Assembly (NCBI GenBank): GCA_016214145.1
Contig: JACRPA010000005.1
Coordinates: 1-64,000, forward strand
Source of the DNA: Rhodocyclales bacterium
Lineage (GTDB): Bacteria > Pseudomonadota > Gammaproteobacteria > Burkholderiales > Rhodocyclaceae
Direction of reading: 5' to 3'
Length of the DNA: 64,000 nt
Both the position numbers and the translations under genes were made by a program. The notes beneath the pieces were generated by a model. The model searched no databases. It was not told the DNA's origin and saw nothing but the letters and a program-made list of their open reading frames with translations. This document shows positions 12,447 through 20,116 of this stretch, in pieces. How positions within the stretch are numbered: position 1 is the stretch's first letter; the number at the start of each line of letters is the position of its first letter.

Positions 12447-13979
12447 TCAAGCCGTTTCCGCACCGGGACGGCCGTCTTCCACCACAAAAGCGGCAAGGGT
12501 GGCGATCGGCGAGTCGACTGCTTTCTCGCTGTCGATCGCCCGCAACTGCGCCAGGCAGCGCTTCTCCGTAAGCTCCAGCACCGCGTAGCCCCGCCTTTCG
12601 CTGTTGGCGAAGCGCACATGGGGGTTGTCCGGACGCAGGGCGTCCAGGCGCGACTGGAGCGGCCCCTGCGAGGTGATCGAGGTGCCGCAGAACTCGGTGG
12701 CGACAACGGGAGATTTCGGGTCGTCGAAATCCACCTTCAGATCGGCGACGCAGCTGAAATGCACGTCGCCGCCGATCACCAGCGGATTGGCCGGCCTGCG
12801 CTCGGCGACCGCCTGCAGCAGCCGGGCGCGCGCCGCCGGGTAGCCATCCCAGCCGTCGCTCCAGAACTGCCGCTCCGGCCCCGGCTTGCGATCCGTTTGC
12901 GCCATGAGCAACTGCTGGGCGACGATGTTCCAGCGCGCCCGGGACGTGGAGAGACCAGCATGCAGCCAGTATTCCTGATCGAGTCCCAGGAGGGTCCGCT
13001 GCGGCTCCAGGCGGGAGGGGCATTTCAGGTCGTCGACCACATTGCTGCCGCCGCGGCCGAGTCTCGGGCAGACCTGATGGTCGCGGTACTGCCGGCCGTC
13101 GAGCACATGGAAGCGGGCCAGGCCGCCGAAATCGTGCCGTCCGTAGAGTTGCATATGCGGCCCGTTCGGCAGGGCGCCGCGGCGCAGCGGCATGTGTTCC
13201 CAATAGGCCCGGTAGGCGGCGGCGCGGCGGACGAGGAAATCCGGATCGAGGTCCTCCGAGCGGTCGTTGGCGTAATCGTTGTCCACCTCATGGTCGTCCC
13301 AGGTGACCAGCCAGGGAAAGGCGGCGTGGCTGCGCTGCAGGTCGGCATCGGACTTGTAGCGGGCATAGCGGTTGCGGTACTGCTCCAGGGTGTAAGGTTC
13401 CGGCCCCTCGTGCTTGCGCACGTGCCGGCTGCCCCAGGATGATTCGTAGATGTAGTCGCCGAGGAAGACCACCAGGTCCAGGTCCTCCGCCGCCATGTGG
13501 CGGTGGGCGGCGTAGAAACCCTGCTCGTACTGCTGGCAGGAGGCGAAGGCGAAGCGCAGGCGATCGACCGCGGCGCCGGCCGCCGGCGCGGTGCGCGTGC
13601 GCCCGGTCGCGCTGACGGCGTCGCCGGCCATGAAGCGGTACCAGTACCAGCGGGCCGGCGCCAGGCCATCCACCTCGACATGCACGCTGTGCGCATGCTG
13701 CGGTTCGGCCCGCGCCTTGCCGCGGCGCACGATGTCGCGGCATCCTTCGTCGCGGGCGATTTCCCAGCGCACCTCGATCGCCGCCGGCGGCAGGCCGCCG
13801 CCGTTCAGGGGATCGGGCGCCAGCCGCGTCCACAGCACGACGCCGTCGGGCAGGGGCGCGCCCGAGGCGACGCCGAGGGTGAAGGGATGGACGGCAAACA
13901 CCGGCCGGGCCCACAGGCGCGGCGCGGCGAGCGCGGACGAGGCGGCGAGCAGGAAGTTGCGGCGGCTGAAATGTCTCAT
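12447..13979 (-). CDS. phoD: Tat-exported alkaline phosphatase D
   Basis: A 510-residue PhoD-family phosphodiesterase/alkaline phosphatase. The start at 13979 gives a twin-arginine signal (SRRNFLLAASSALAAP, R6-R7). Metal-site motifs are VVFLGDYIYES, WDDHEVDNDYAND and GGDVHFS. PhoD releases phosphate from esters in the periplasm and normally contains Fe and Ca. It is convergent with the PiT transporter, so the two would feed one another, although no clear Pho box was found. Confidence 0.93.
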   Translation of the reverse strand: MRHFSRRNFLLAASSALAAPRLWARPVFAVHPFTLGVASGAPLPDGVVLWTRLAPDPLNGGGLPPAAIEVRWEIARDEGCRDIVRRGKARAEPQHAHSVHVEVDGLAPARWYWYRFMAGDAVSATGRTRTAPAAGAAVDRLRFAFASCQQYEQGFYAAHRHMAAEDLDLVVFLGDYIYESSWGSRHVRKHEGPEPYTLEQYRNRYARYKSDADLQRSHAAFPWLVTWDDHEVDNDYANDRSEDLDPDFLVRRAAAYRAYWEHMPLRRGALPNGPHMQLYGRHDFGGLARFHVLDGRQYRDHQVCPRLGRGGSNVVDDLKCPSRLEPQRTLLGLDQEYWLHAGLSTSRARWNIVAQQLLMAQTDRKPGPERQFWSDGWDGYPAARARLLQAVAERRPANPLVIGGDVHFSCVADLKVDFDDPKSPVVATEFCGTSITSQGPLQSRLDALRPDNPHVRFANSERRGYAVLELTEKRCLAQLRAIDSEKAVDSPIATLAAFVVEDGRPGAETA

Positions 13980-14357
13980 CGAATCCTCGGTGGAATCATA
14001 CCTCGCGCCGACGGATGCCACGCAAACCTCGGGCCGGCGATTGGCGGGGAGCCGCGACATGGCTGGAGAACGGCTCTGGACGGGCTTCTCCGGCCGATGG
14101 ATGTCGGCATCGTGCGCAATGCGCGGGGCCTTGGCGCGTGGCTTCCCGGCGGCGCATGACACGATGCGCAATCATTTTGTCGGCTTCCTCATAGGGGGCG
14201 AAGACGCAACACCAGAGCGAAAGTTTTTTCGTTCTCCTCTGAAAAATGATTGACAAATCGTTCTGGCATGCGCATGCTTCGCTCCATTCTTGCTGTATGC
14301 AGCAAGGAGATTCGTGGTGTTTTCAGGTGTAGTAATCACTATTTTCAGGAGGTGAAG
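13980..14357. other. Intergenic region before the SWIB gene
   Basis: 378 bp without a credible gene. The left half is GC-rich. From about 14200 it becomes AT-rich (GAAAGTTTTTTCG) and holds TTGACA at 14250-14255, a likely -35 for the downstream gene, though the -10 at normal spacing is poor. An ideal ribosome site lies at 14347-14356 (AGGAGGTGAA). Confidence 0.5.
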
Positions 14358-14810
14358 ATGGCCACAGCCAAGAAAGCAAAGAAACCCGCTGCGAAGAAAC
14401 CCGCCGCCAAAAAACCGGCAGCCAAGAAAGCAGCTCCGAAAAAAGCCGCCGCCAAAAAGCCGGCAGCCAAGAAGGCCCCCGCTAAGAAAGCAGCACCCAA
14501 GAAAGCCGCTGCCAAGAAGCCCGCCAAGAAAGCCGCCGCCAAGAAGCCGGCCGTCAAGCGTAAGCCCAATGCCGCGTTCATGAAGCCGATGACGCCGAGC
14601 TCCGTGCTGGCCGCCGTCGTGGGCGCGCTGCCGTTGCCGCGGACCGAGATCACCAAAAAGATCTGGGATTACATCAAGAAGAACAAGCTGCAGGACGCCA
14701 TCAACCGTCGCATGATCAATGCCGACGAGAAGCTCAAGGCCATCTTCGGTGGCAAGAACCAGGTCTCGATGTTCGAGATGACCAAACTGGTCAGCAAGCA
14801 CGTCAAGTAA
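14358..14810 (+). CDS. Histone H1-like Lys/Ala repeat protein with SWIB/MDM2 domain
   Basis: A 150-residue DNA-binding protein in two parts. Residues 1 to about 72 are an alanine/lysine/proline repeat (units of PAAKK and AAPKK), like the tails of eukaryotic H1 and bacterial Hc1/AlgP proteins. Residues about 75-150 form a SWIB domain, with the pattern PLPRTEITKKIWDYIKKN, INADEKLKAIFG and VSMFEMTKLVSKHVK. The family is known in Betaproteobacteria and Chlamydia and is thought to compact or organise the nucleoid. A strong ribosome site and a terminator downstream mark a single-gene, well-expressed unit. Confidence 0.92.
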   Translation: MATAKKAKKPAAKKPAAKKPAAKKAAPKKAAAKKPAAKKAPAKKAAPKKAAAKKPAKKAAAKKPAVKRKPNAAFMKPMTPSSVLAAVVGALPLPRTEITKKIWDYIKKNKLQDAINRRMINADEKLKAIFGGKNQVSMFEMTKLVSKHVK

Positions 14811-14827
14811 GGAAGCGCATCACCGAA

Positions 14828-14860
14828 CGCCCTGCCCCCTTCCGGAGGCAGGGCGTTTTG
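14828..14860 (+). terminator. Terminator of the SWIB gene
   Basis: The stem CGCCCTGCC / GGCAGGGCG (14828-14836 with 14847-14855) has a short loop and is followed by TTTTGTTT. It begins 18 bp after the stop codon. Confidence 0.88.
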
Positions 14861-14952
14861 TTTCCGTCCGCGCCAGAGGCGCTTAACTTGCCTGCGGCAA
14901 GTTAGCCTTCAACGCAACAGGCGCCTTCGGTGCGTGTTGTGTTTCCCGCCCC

Positions 14953-16005
14953 CTATAGCATCAGCGCGCCGTGCTCGTCCACCCATCCCGAGAAGGTGTT
15001 TTCCGCAGCGTCCGGATCGTTTCGCCAGGTCGCCAGCAGGCGCAGGGCGGCTTCCCGCCAGTGCGTCTGCCCGTCGCGGAAGGCCAGGCGCAAATCGGCG
15101 TCGTCGCCCGTTCTGCGCCAGGCGGCATAGGCGGCCGCCAGCCGCGGGAAGAGGCTGCGGCGCAGCCCGTCGAAATTGGCGAAGTAGAAATGGATGGAGG
15201 GGCCGGCGCCGCGCTCGATCAGCGCCGGCAGGGTGGATAGGCAATCCGCCAGGTTGTCGCGCACGGCGCGGGCCAGCAGCTCGGCGCGCCGTTGCGAGAG
15301 CCCACCCAGCATCTCGCGCCAGGCCGGTCCGAGCAGCGGTTCCGCCATGCCTTCGCCGACTTCATGCAGGATCAGCGTTTCCCCCTCCTGCGCCGCCATG
15401 CGGTCCAGGGCGGCTTCGGCATCGCCGGCAAAGCCGTAGCCGTCCAGCGCGGCCTTCAGCGCGCCGTCGGCCTGCTTGACGCCCCAGACCTCCGTCTTTT
15501 CCCACAGCCAGCGCCGCAGCGCATCCAGGCGCAGGAAGACCATGCCGCCGCGCAGCGCCGCCGGCGGGGCGAAGAGGTCGCGGGCATGTTCGCGGTCCGA
15601 CACCAGCACGGTGAGCCCGTGCCTGGCCTCCCGCCGCGCCAGTTCGCCGAGGAAGAAATGCGGCTTGCCCCAGCGGCCGAGGCCGCCGGCGTAGACCAGG
15701 CCCAGCGGCGCAAGCAGGTCGTTGATGGCGGCGTTGTCGAAGGGATCGCAGCCGTCGCCGAGGGGCAGGCGGCGGAAGTCGGCGTCCTCGATCTCGTTCC
15801 AGAGCGCTTCGCGGCGGGCGATCCAGGCGCTCAGCCCGGCCTGCTGCAGCGGCTGGTGAAGGGGCAGGCCTGCTTCCCAGCGGTACAGCTCGCGCATCGC
15901 CAGCAGGTAATTGCACATCGTCATTTCGCGGGCGTGGCGGGCGTCGGCGATGTTGCAGTTGGCCTGCACGGCATCCCTCAACTGTTCCAGGCCGACCGTG
16001 TTCAT
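14953..16005 (-). CDS. Uncharacterised 350-residue protein
   Basis: A 350-residue soluble protein with no signal peptide. It is mostly helical and rich in Trp, Arg and Leu (RRWLWEKTEVWGVKQ, HFFLGELARREARHGLTVLVSDREHARDLF). The N-terminus has MCNYLLAMRELYRWE, a conserved-looking motif. It may belong to the poorly described Sfum_1244 family, but this is a weak memory. ATG 16005 overlaps the upstream stop by 4 bp (ATGA), so it is coupled to the Cys-containing protein before it and the two probably act together. No enzymatic motif was recognised. Confidence 0.7.
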   Translation of the reverse strand: MNTVGLEQLRDAVQANCNIADARHAREMTMCNYLLAMRELYRWEAGLPLHQPLQQAGLSAWIARREALWNEIEDADFRRLPLGDGCDPFDNAAINDLLAPLGLVYAGGLGRWGKPHFFLGELARREARHGLTVLVSDREHARDLFAPPAALRGGMVFLRLDALRRWLWEKTEVWGVKQADGALKAALDGYGFAGDAEAALDRMAAQEGETLILHEVGEGMAEPLLGPAWREMLGGLSQRRAELLARAVRDNLADCLSTLPALIERGAGPSIHFYFANFDGLRRSLFPRLAAAYAAWRRTGDDADLRLAFRDGQTHWREAALRLLATWRNDPDAAENTFSGWVDEHGALML

Positions 16006-16445
16006 GACGGACCGGCCCGCCGCCGCGTCCGCCAGGCCGCCACCGACTGGACGATCTCCGAGTAGGGCAGGGCCGCCAGGTCGGCATGGGCCCGGCGCGC
16101 CGCCTGCACGAGGGCATGGATGTCCCCGATCGCTTCCTTGCCCGTCAATGTTCGTTGCAGGCCGACCAGGCCGCCGCACTGCACTTTCATTTCCTGGGCA
16201 TGCGCGAGCGGAGCGTCCGCCTGGGCCAGGTGCAGGGCAAAGGCGGAATTGCGCCGCATCAGGCCCAGCAGGGTGGCGCAGTCATCGCGCGCCGCGGCAT
16301 CGAGGCAGGCGACCGCTTCGCGCTCCGCGATGCTCATGCGCGCGGAGAGGCTGCAGGCGCCGCAGCCGGCGAGCAGCGCCTTCTCGAAGGGACAGGGATG
16401 TCGGACCGCCGCTTCGCGTGCCTGCCTGAAAGCGGTTTCGTCCAT
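16002..16445 (-). CDS. Uncharacterised cysteine-containing protein
   Basis: A 147-residue protein starting MDETAFRQAREAAVRH. Cysteines cluster near the N-terminus (HPCPFEKALLAGCGACSLS, then AVACL and DDCATL), which suggests a bound metal or Fe-S cluster, but no family is certain. The rest is helical (LVGLQRTLTGKEAIGDIHALVQAARRAHADLAALPYSEIVQSV). It is coupled by a 4-bp ATGA overlap to the following 350-residue protein. A palindromic repeat (16453-16487) covers the region just upstream of the start. Confidence 0.7.
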   Translation of the reverse strand: MDETAFRQAREAAVRHPCPFEKALLAGCGACSLSARMSIAEREAVACLDAAARDDCATLLGLMRRNSAFALHLAQADAPLAHAQEMKVQCGGLVGLQRTLTGKEAIGDIHALVQAARRAHADLAALPYSEIVQSVAAWRTRRRAGPS

Positions 16446-16452
16446 TGGGAAA

Positions 16453-16558
16453 CTCAGGCCTCCGCCGGGCCGTCCCAAGGAGGCCTGAAGACAACAGCAC
16501 GGAAGCCGCGCAGCGGCTGAACCACCGTCACCCCTTTCCGTGGGAAAGGGGATGGGGG
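16453..16558. repeat. Two dispersed repeat units between small genes
   Basis: 16453-16487 carries the unit CGCCGGGCCGTCCCAAGG with AGGCCT on both sides. The same unit recurs near 24474. 16524-16558 (CCCCTTTCCGTGGGAAAGGGG) is a member of the pyrimidine/purine palindrome family also found at 20017, 21715 and 41966. The stretch between the two flanking genes (16446-16571) holds nothing else. Confidence 0.75.
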
Positions 16559-16571
16559 ATAGGCTGTCATT

Positions 16572-16799
16572 TTAGTCGTCGCCCAGTTCGGGCTGCGGCT
16601 CGCGCACCTGGGAGAGGATGTCCTCGGCCAGCAGTTCGTTGTCGGCGAAGATGGTCTTCACGGTGCATCCCTCGGACAGGGCCAGTTCGCGGCGCAAGGC
16701 CTTGGCGCGGGTGGAGGCTTCCTTGAAAGTCTCGTGGCTTTCAAGCTTTTCCAGGCGGCGGATGGGGGATTCGAAGACCTTGTAGAGGTAGTAGGGCAT
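16572..16799 (-). CDS. Small conserved-type protein, 75 residues
   Basis: A 75-residue acidic protein starting MPYYLYKVFESPIRRLEKL and ending in PELGDD. It is predicted soluble and helical, with no cysteine cluster (one Cys at SEGCTVK) and no membrane segment. The start at 16799 lies 7 bp after the S24-like gene, so the two probably form an operon. I have seen similar small proteins in Rhodocyclales but know no function. Confidence 0.75.
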   Translation of the reverse strand: MPYYLYKVFESPIRRLEKLESHETFKEASTRAKALRRELALSEGCTVKTIFADNELLAEDILSQVREPQPELGDD

Positions 16800-16806
16800 G
16801 ACGTTC

Positions 16807-17172
16807 TCACTCAATGTAGGATTTCCGCGAACGGCGCGAGCCGGGGCGGCTTTTCTGGATGACGACGCCGCGCACGGCCTCGAGGCCGGCGAGCTCGGCA
16901 TCCGGGTAGCGCGGGTTGAGCGGATGCAGCCACCAGCCCCCTGCCCGGTTGACCAACTGACGCAGGATGGGTTCGCCATCGTGCTGCGCAACGACGTAGC
17001 TGCCGTCGCGCGCCAGGCCCTCCGGCTCGACGACGATGACCTCGCCCTCGGCGAACTCGGGCAGCATGCTGTCGCCCAGCACCATCAGCGCGAAGGGTTC
17101 GGCGCTTTCGCAGGCTTCCAGGGCCGCGTCGGCCACGGGGGTCGGCATGACGGGAATGATCTTGCGTTGCAT
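16807..17172 (-). CDS. S24/LexA-like peptidase-fold protein, catalytic Lys replaced
   Basis: A 121-residue protein consisting only of the LexA/UmuD C-terminal fold. The serine motif LGDSMLPEF is intact (S35), and GEVIVVEPEGLARDGSYVVAQHDGEPILRQL aligns with LexA around its catalytic lysine. In LexA the dyad lysine lies in VKRL; here the equivalent is LRQL, so Lys appears to be Arg. No DNA-binding domain is present. It may be a UmuD-like protein or a non-cleaving regulator. It is followed closely by the small 75-residue gene. Confidence 0.8.
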   Translation of the reverse strand: MQRKIIPVMPTPVADAALEACESAEPFALMVLGDSMLPEFAEGEVIVVEPEGLARDGSYVVAQHDGEPILRQLVNRAGGWWLHPLNPRYPDAELAGLEAVRGVVIQKSRPGSRRSRKSYIE

Positions 17173-17239
17173 GAGGCAATGTTACGGGCTTGCGCCTTCC
17201 GGGGCTAACAGAACGGGTTGATGCAAGCGGCAAGGAAAT

Positions 17240-18679
17240 TTATGTCGTCGTGGCGACCAGCTGCGCAGCGGGAAAACCCTGTTGCGCGAGGGCCTTTGCC
17301 GCGCCGTCGACGAAGGTATCGGATCCGGCAAGATAGATGTCGAAAGCGGCGAGGTCGGCATGGTCCTTCGCCATGCCGGCGACGAGGTCGTGCGCGCCAC
17401 CCTCCGCCACCGCCGTGTACCGGAAGTTGTCGAGGGCGCCGGCCCAGGAGCGGCACAGGTTGGCGAGGTAATGCCCCGTCGGGCGTGCCGCGTGCCAGTA
17501 GAGGTGCAGCAGCTCCGCCGTGTCGAGCGACATGGCGTGCTCGATGAGGCCCTTGATCGGCGCGAAGCCGGCCTCGGAGGCGACGAACAGGATCGGCCGT
17601 GGCGACTCGGCGCGCAGCACGAAATCCCCCCACGGTCCGAAGACGGTGACCGGGTCGCCGGCGCGCAGGACCTCGAACACCTGGCGGGCGAAATCGTCCT
17701 TGGCGTTCCGTTCGATGTGGAAATGCAGGTTGCGGTCGTCGCAGGGGCAACTGGCGATGGGCAGTTGCGCCGAGGTTTCGCCGGCGCTGAGCGTGGCGCT
17801 CTGGCCGGCGAGGAAGCGCAGGCGGTTGTTGCGCGGCGTCTGCAGGTGCAGCAGGCGGACCTCGTCGCCAAGCGACTCGATGGCCTTGATGCGTGCCACG
17901 ATCTGCTGCTGCGGGATGTCGCCGGCGCTGCCGGTCTCCAGCGCCTCGACGACGAGGTCGCCCACCGCCGCATGGCAGCAGAGCAGGGTGTAGCCCTGGT
18001 TTTTTTCCGCCTCGGAGAGGACGTAGTCGTGCGGCCGCACCTTCTGCACCTGGCCCGACACCACGCGGGCCTTGCACAGGCCGCAGATGCCGTTGCTGCA
18101 GCCGTAGTTCACCGCCAGCCCCGCCCTCAGCGCGGCTTCCAGCAGCGTGTCGGCGCCCTCGACGAAAAAGTCGTGGCGGCTGGGGTGCAGGGTGACGTGG
18201 GCCGACATGACGCGGAGCATATCATCCATGACGGCCAGCGCATTCGGCGCTTCGGCCGCGCCGAGGATCTCCGCCAGTTGTGCGTCGAGGAAGGCGCCGA
18301 GGGCCGCCATGCCCGGCTGCGCCGCCTGTTCGCCGATGCGGCTGCGCAGCGCCTCCATCATGGCGTGGTAGCGCTGCAGGTGGGCGCGCAGGTCGGCCAG
18401 TTCCGTGCCCTGTTCGAACAGGCGCTGGGCGAGGATTTCCTGGCTCGGCAGCATCCGCTCGCGCACGCGCTTGCCGAAGGCATGCGCCTTGATCTGCATG
18501 ACCTGCTCGAAGCCGCCGTCCTCCTCCAGCTTGATGCCGGGGTAGAGGCGCAGCAGGTCGTCCGCCGAGACCATGCCGTCGAAGGACGGCAACTCGCCGC
18601 TGCGGATCTTCAGTTGCAGCGCAACACGGCTGGCGCCGACCAGGCGCGCCGCGCGCGAGAGGGAAAGCAGCTGTGCCAT
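17240..18679 (-). CDS. HTH-[2Fe-2S] ferredoxin-flavin reductase fusion
   Basis: A 479-residue three-part protein. Residues 1-115 resemble a MerR-like/excisionase helix-turn-helix (SLSRAARLVGASRVALQLKIRSG) followed by a coiled helix. Residues about 160-245 are a plant-type [2Fe-2S] ferredoxin with C194, C199, C202 and C234 at standard spacing. Residues about 255-479 form an FNR-like FAD/NAD(P)H reductase (GPWGDF, SEAGFAPIKGLIEHA, YLAGSDTFVDGAAKAL). The last two parts match CDP-6-deoxy-glucoseen reductase and oxygenase reductases. The N-terminal HTH is unusual for an electron-transfer protein. Its partner oxidase is not in view. Confidence 0.85.
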   Translation of the reverse strand: MAQLLSLSRAARLVGASRVALQLKIRSGELPSFDGMVSADDLLRLYPGIKLEEDGGFEQVMQIKAHAFGKRVRERMLPSQEILAQRLFEQGTELADLRAHLQRYHAMMEALRSRIGEQAAQPGMAALGAFLDAQLAEILGAAEAPNALAVMDDMLRVMSAHVTLHPSRHDFFVEGADTLLEAALRAGLAVNYGCSNGICGLCKARVVSGQVQKVRPHDYVLSEAEKNQGYTLLCCHAAVGDLVVEALETGSAGDIPQQQIVARIKAIESLGDEVRLLHLQTPRNNRLRFLAGQSATLSAGETSAQLPIASCPCDDRNLHFHIERNAKDDFARQVFEVLRAGDPVTVFGPWGDFVLRAESPRPILFVASEAGFAPIKGLIEHAMSLDTAELLHLYWHAARPTGHYLANLCRSWAGALDNFRYTAVAEGGAHDLVAGMAKDHADLAAFDIYLAGSDTFVDGAAKALAQQGFPAAQLVATTT

Positions 18680-18694
18680 GAATTCAGGATAGCA

Positions 18695-20116
18695 CTACGG
18701 TCGCGACAGAAAACCCTCCACCGCGCCGGCCAGCCCCGGCGCCTCGACCTCGGCGAATTCGTAGCGGGCGCGCAGCACCGGCTTGTGCACCTGGATCAGG
18801 GCGGCGAGGTCGATCGGCGTGGCGGAGACGACGGCATCGGCCGGCGTCGCGTTGATGGTCTGGCGCAGCGCGTCGAGCTCGCCGCGCGCGTAACCCACGG
18901 CCGGCAGCACGTCGCCGATATGCGGGTAGCGCGTGTAGAGGGCGCGGATGGCCGGCGCGGCAAAGGGCCGCGGATCGACGATTTCCGCGCCCGCCTGCAG
19001 GGCCGCGACGTGGCCGGCGCCCCAGGGCATGCCACCGTGGGTCAGCGTCGGCCCGTCCTCCACCACCAGCACGCGGCGCCCGCGCACCGCCGCTTCGTCG
19101 TCGAGGCGCACCGGCGAGGCGGCGCGGATGACCGTCGCGCGCGGGTTGATCGCATGGGCCGCCTCCGTCACGCGGCGCACGTCTTCTGGCTTGGCGGCGT
19201 CGCTCTTGGCGACGACGATCACGTCGGCCATGCGCAGCACCGCCTCGCCCGGGTGGTGCGTCGTCTCGTGGCCGGGGCGCAACGGGTCGACCAGCACGAT
19301 GTGCAGGTCGGGCCGGACGAAGGGGAAGTCGTTGTTGCCGCCGTCCCACAGGATGAGGTCGGCTTCCGCTTCCGCCGCGGCGACGATGCGGGCGGTGTCG
19401 ACGCCGGCGAAGACCACGTTGCCGCAGGCGAGGTGCGGCTCGTACTCCTCGCGTTCCTCGACGGTGCATTCGGCGGCGTCGAGGTCGGCGCGCGTCGCGA
19501 AGCGCTGCACCGCCTGGCGCGCCAGGTCGCCGTAGGGCATGGGGTGGCGGATCACCGCCACGCGCTTGCCGCGGGCTTTCAGCAGGCCGGAGAGGTAGCG
19601 CGCCGTCTGCGACTTGCCGCAGCCGGTGCGCACCGCCGAGACGGCGATGACCGGCACCCTGGCCGCGATCTGCGTGCGGGCCGGGCCGAGCAGGGTGAAG
19701 TCGGCGCCCGCCGCCAGCGCCTTCGAGGCCAGGTGCATGACTTGGGCGTGCGGCACGTCGCTGTAGGCGAACACCACTTCGTCGACGCGTTGTTTCCGGC
19801 AGAGCGTTTCCAGTTCCGCCTCGTCGAGGATGGGAATGCCCTCCGGGTAGCGCGCGCCGGCGAGCTCCGGCGGGTAACGGCGGCCGGCGATGCCGGGAAT
19901 CTGCGCGGCGGTGAAGGCGACCACCTCGACCGCCGGATCGTCGCGGTAGACGAGGTTGAAGTTGTGGAAGTCGCGCCCCGCCGCGCCGAGAATCAGGATA
20001 CGACGACCTACCCCCCGCCCCCTCCCCGCGGGAGGGGGTGACGGATGTTCGCCGCTGCGCGGCTCCATGTGGTTGACTGCGCCGTCCTTGGGGCGGCCCG
20101 GCGGACGGCGGCTCAT
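18695..20116 (-). CDS. Cyclic 2,3-diphosphoglycerate synthetase-like GTPase
   Basis: A 473-residue P-loop protein. An N-terminal Rossmann-like segment (RRILILGAAGRDFHNFN, from about 38) is followed by a P-loop AVRTGCGKSQTARYL (161-175), then ILWDGGNNDFPF and VIVVAKSDAAKPED-type G motifs. The architecture matches archaeal cyclic 2,3-diphosphoglycerate synthetase and its bacterial relatives, whose role is unclear. ATG 20116 overlaps the cyclase stop by 4 bp. Residues about 24-36 (PSPPPAGRGRG) are encoded by a dispersed repeat (20017-20044), so the N-terminus is extended by repeat sequence or the true start is further in. Confidence 0.82.
   Translation of the reverse strand: MSRRPPGRPKDGAVNHMEPRSGEHPSPPPAGRGRGVGRRILILGAAGRDFHNFNLVYRDDPAVEVVAFTAAQIPGIAGRRYPPELAGARYPEGIPILDEAELETLCRKQRVDEVVFAYSDVPHAQVMHLASKALAAGADFTLLGPARTQIAARVPVIAVSAVRTGCGKSQTARYLSGLLKARGKRVAVIRHPMPYGDLARQAVQRFATRADLDAAECTVEEREEYEPHLACGNVVFAGVDTARIVAAAEAEADLILWDGGNNDFPFVRPDLHIVLVDPLRPGHETTHHPGEAVLRMADVIVVAKSDAAKPEDVRRVTEAAHAINPRATVIRAASPVRLDDEAAVRGRRVLVVEDGPTLTHGGMPWGAGHVAALQAGAEIVDPRPFAAPAIRALYTRYPHIGDVLPAVGYARGELDALRQTINATPADAVVSATPIDLAALIQVHKPVLRARYEFAEVEAPGLAGAVEGFLSRP
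20017..20044. repeat. C-rich/G-rich palindromic repeat inside a gene
   Basis: GCCCCCTCCCCGCGGGAGGG followed by GGTGACGG. It is the same family as 16524-16558 and 21715-21755 and is translated within the N-terminus of the diphosphoglycerate synthetase-like protein. Confidence 0.75.

Noticed and set aside
14182-14196. CAATCATTTTGTCGG near 14168-14182 resembles the MITE end at 43896.
   Set aside because: The shared stretch is only about 13 bp, with no second end or target duplication nearby. Probably chance.
17282-20041. A 919-codon open frame on the plus strand opposite the ferredoxin-reductase and GTPase genes.
   Set aside because: The product is His/Arg/Gly-rich low-complexity sequence typical of the antisense of GC-rich genes. 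The minus-strand genes have clear domains.
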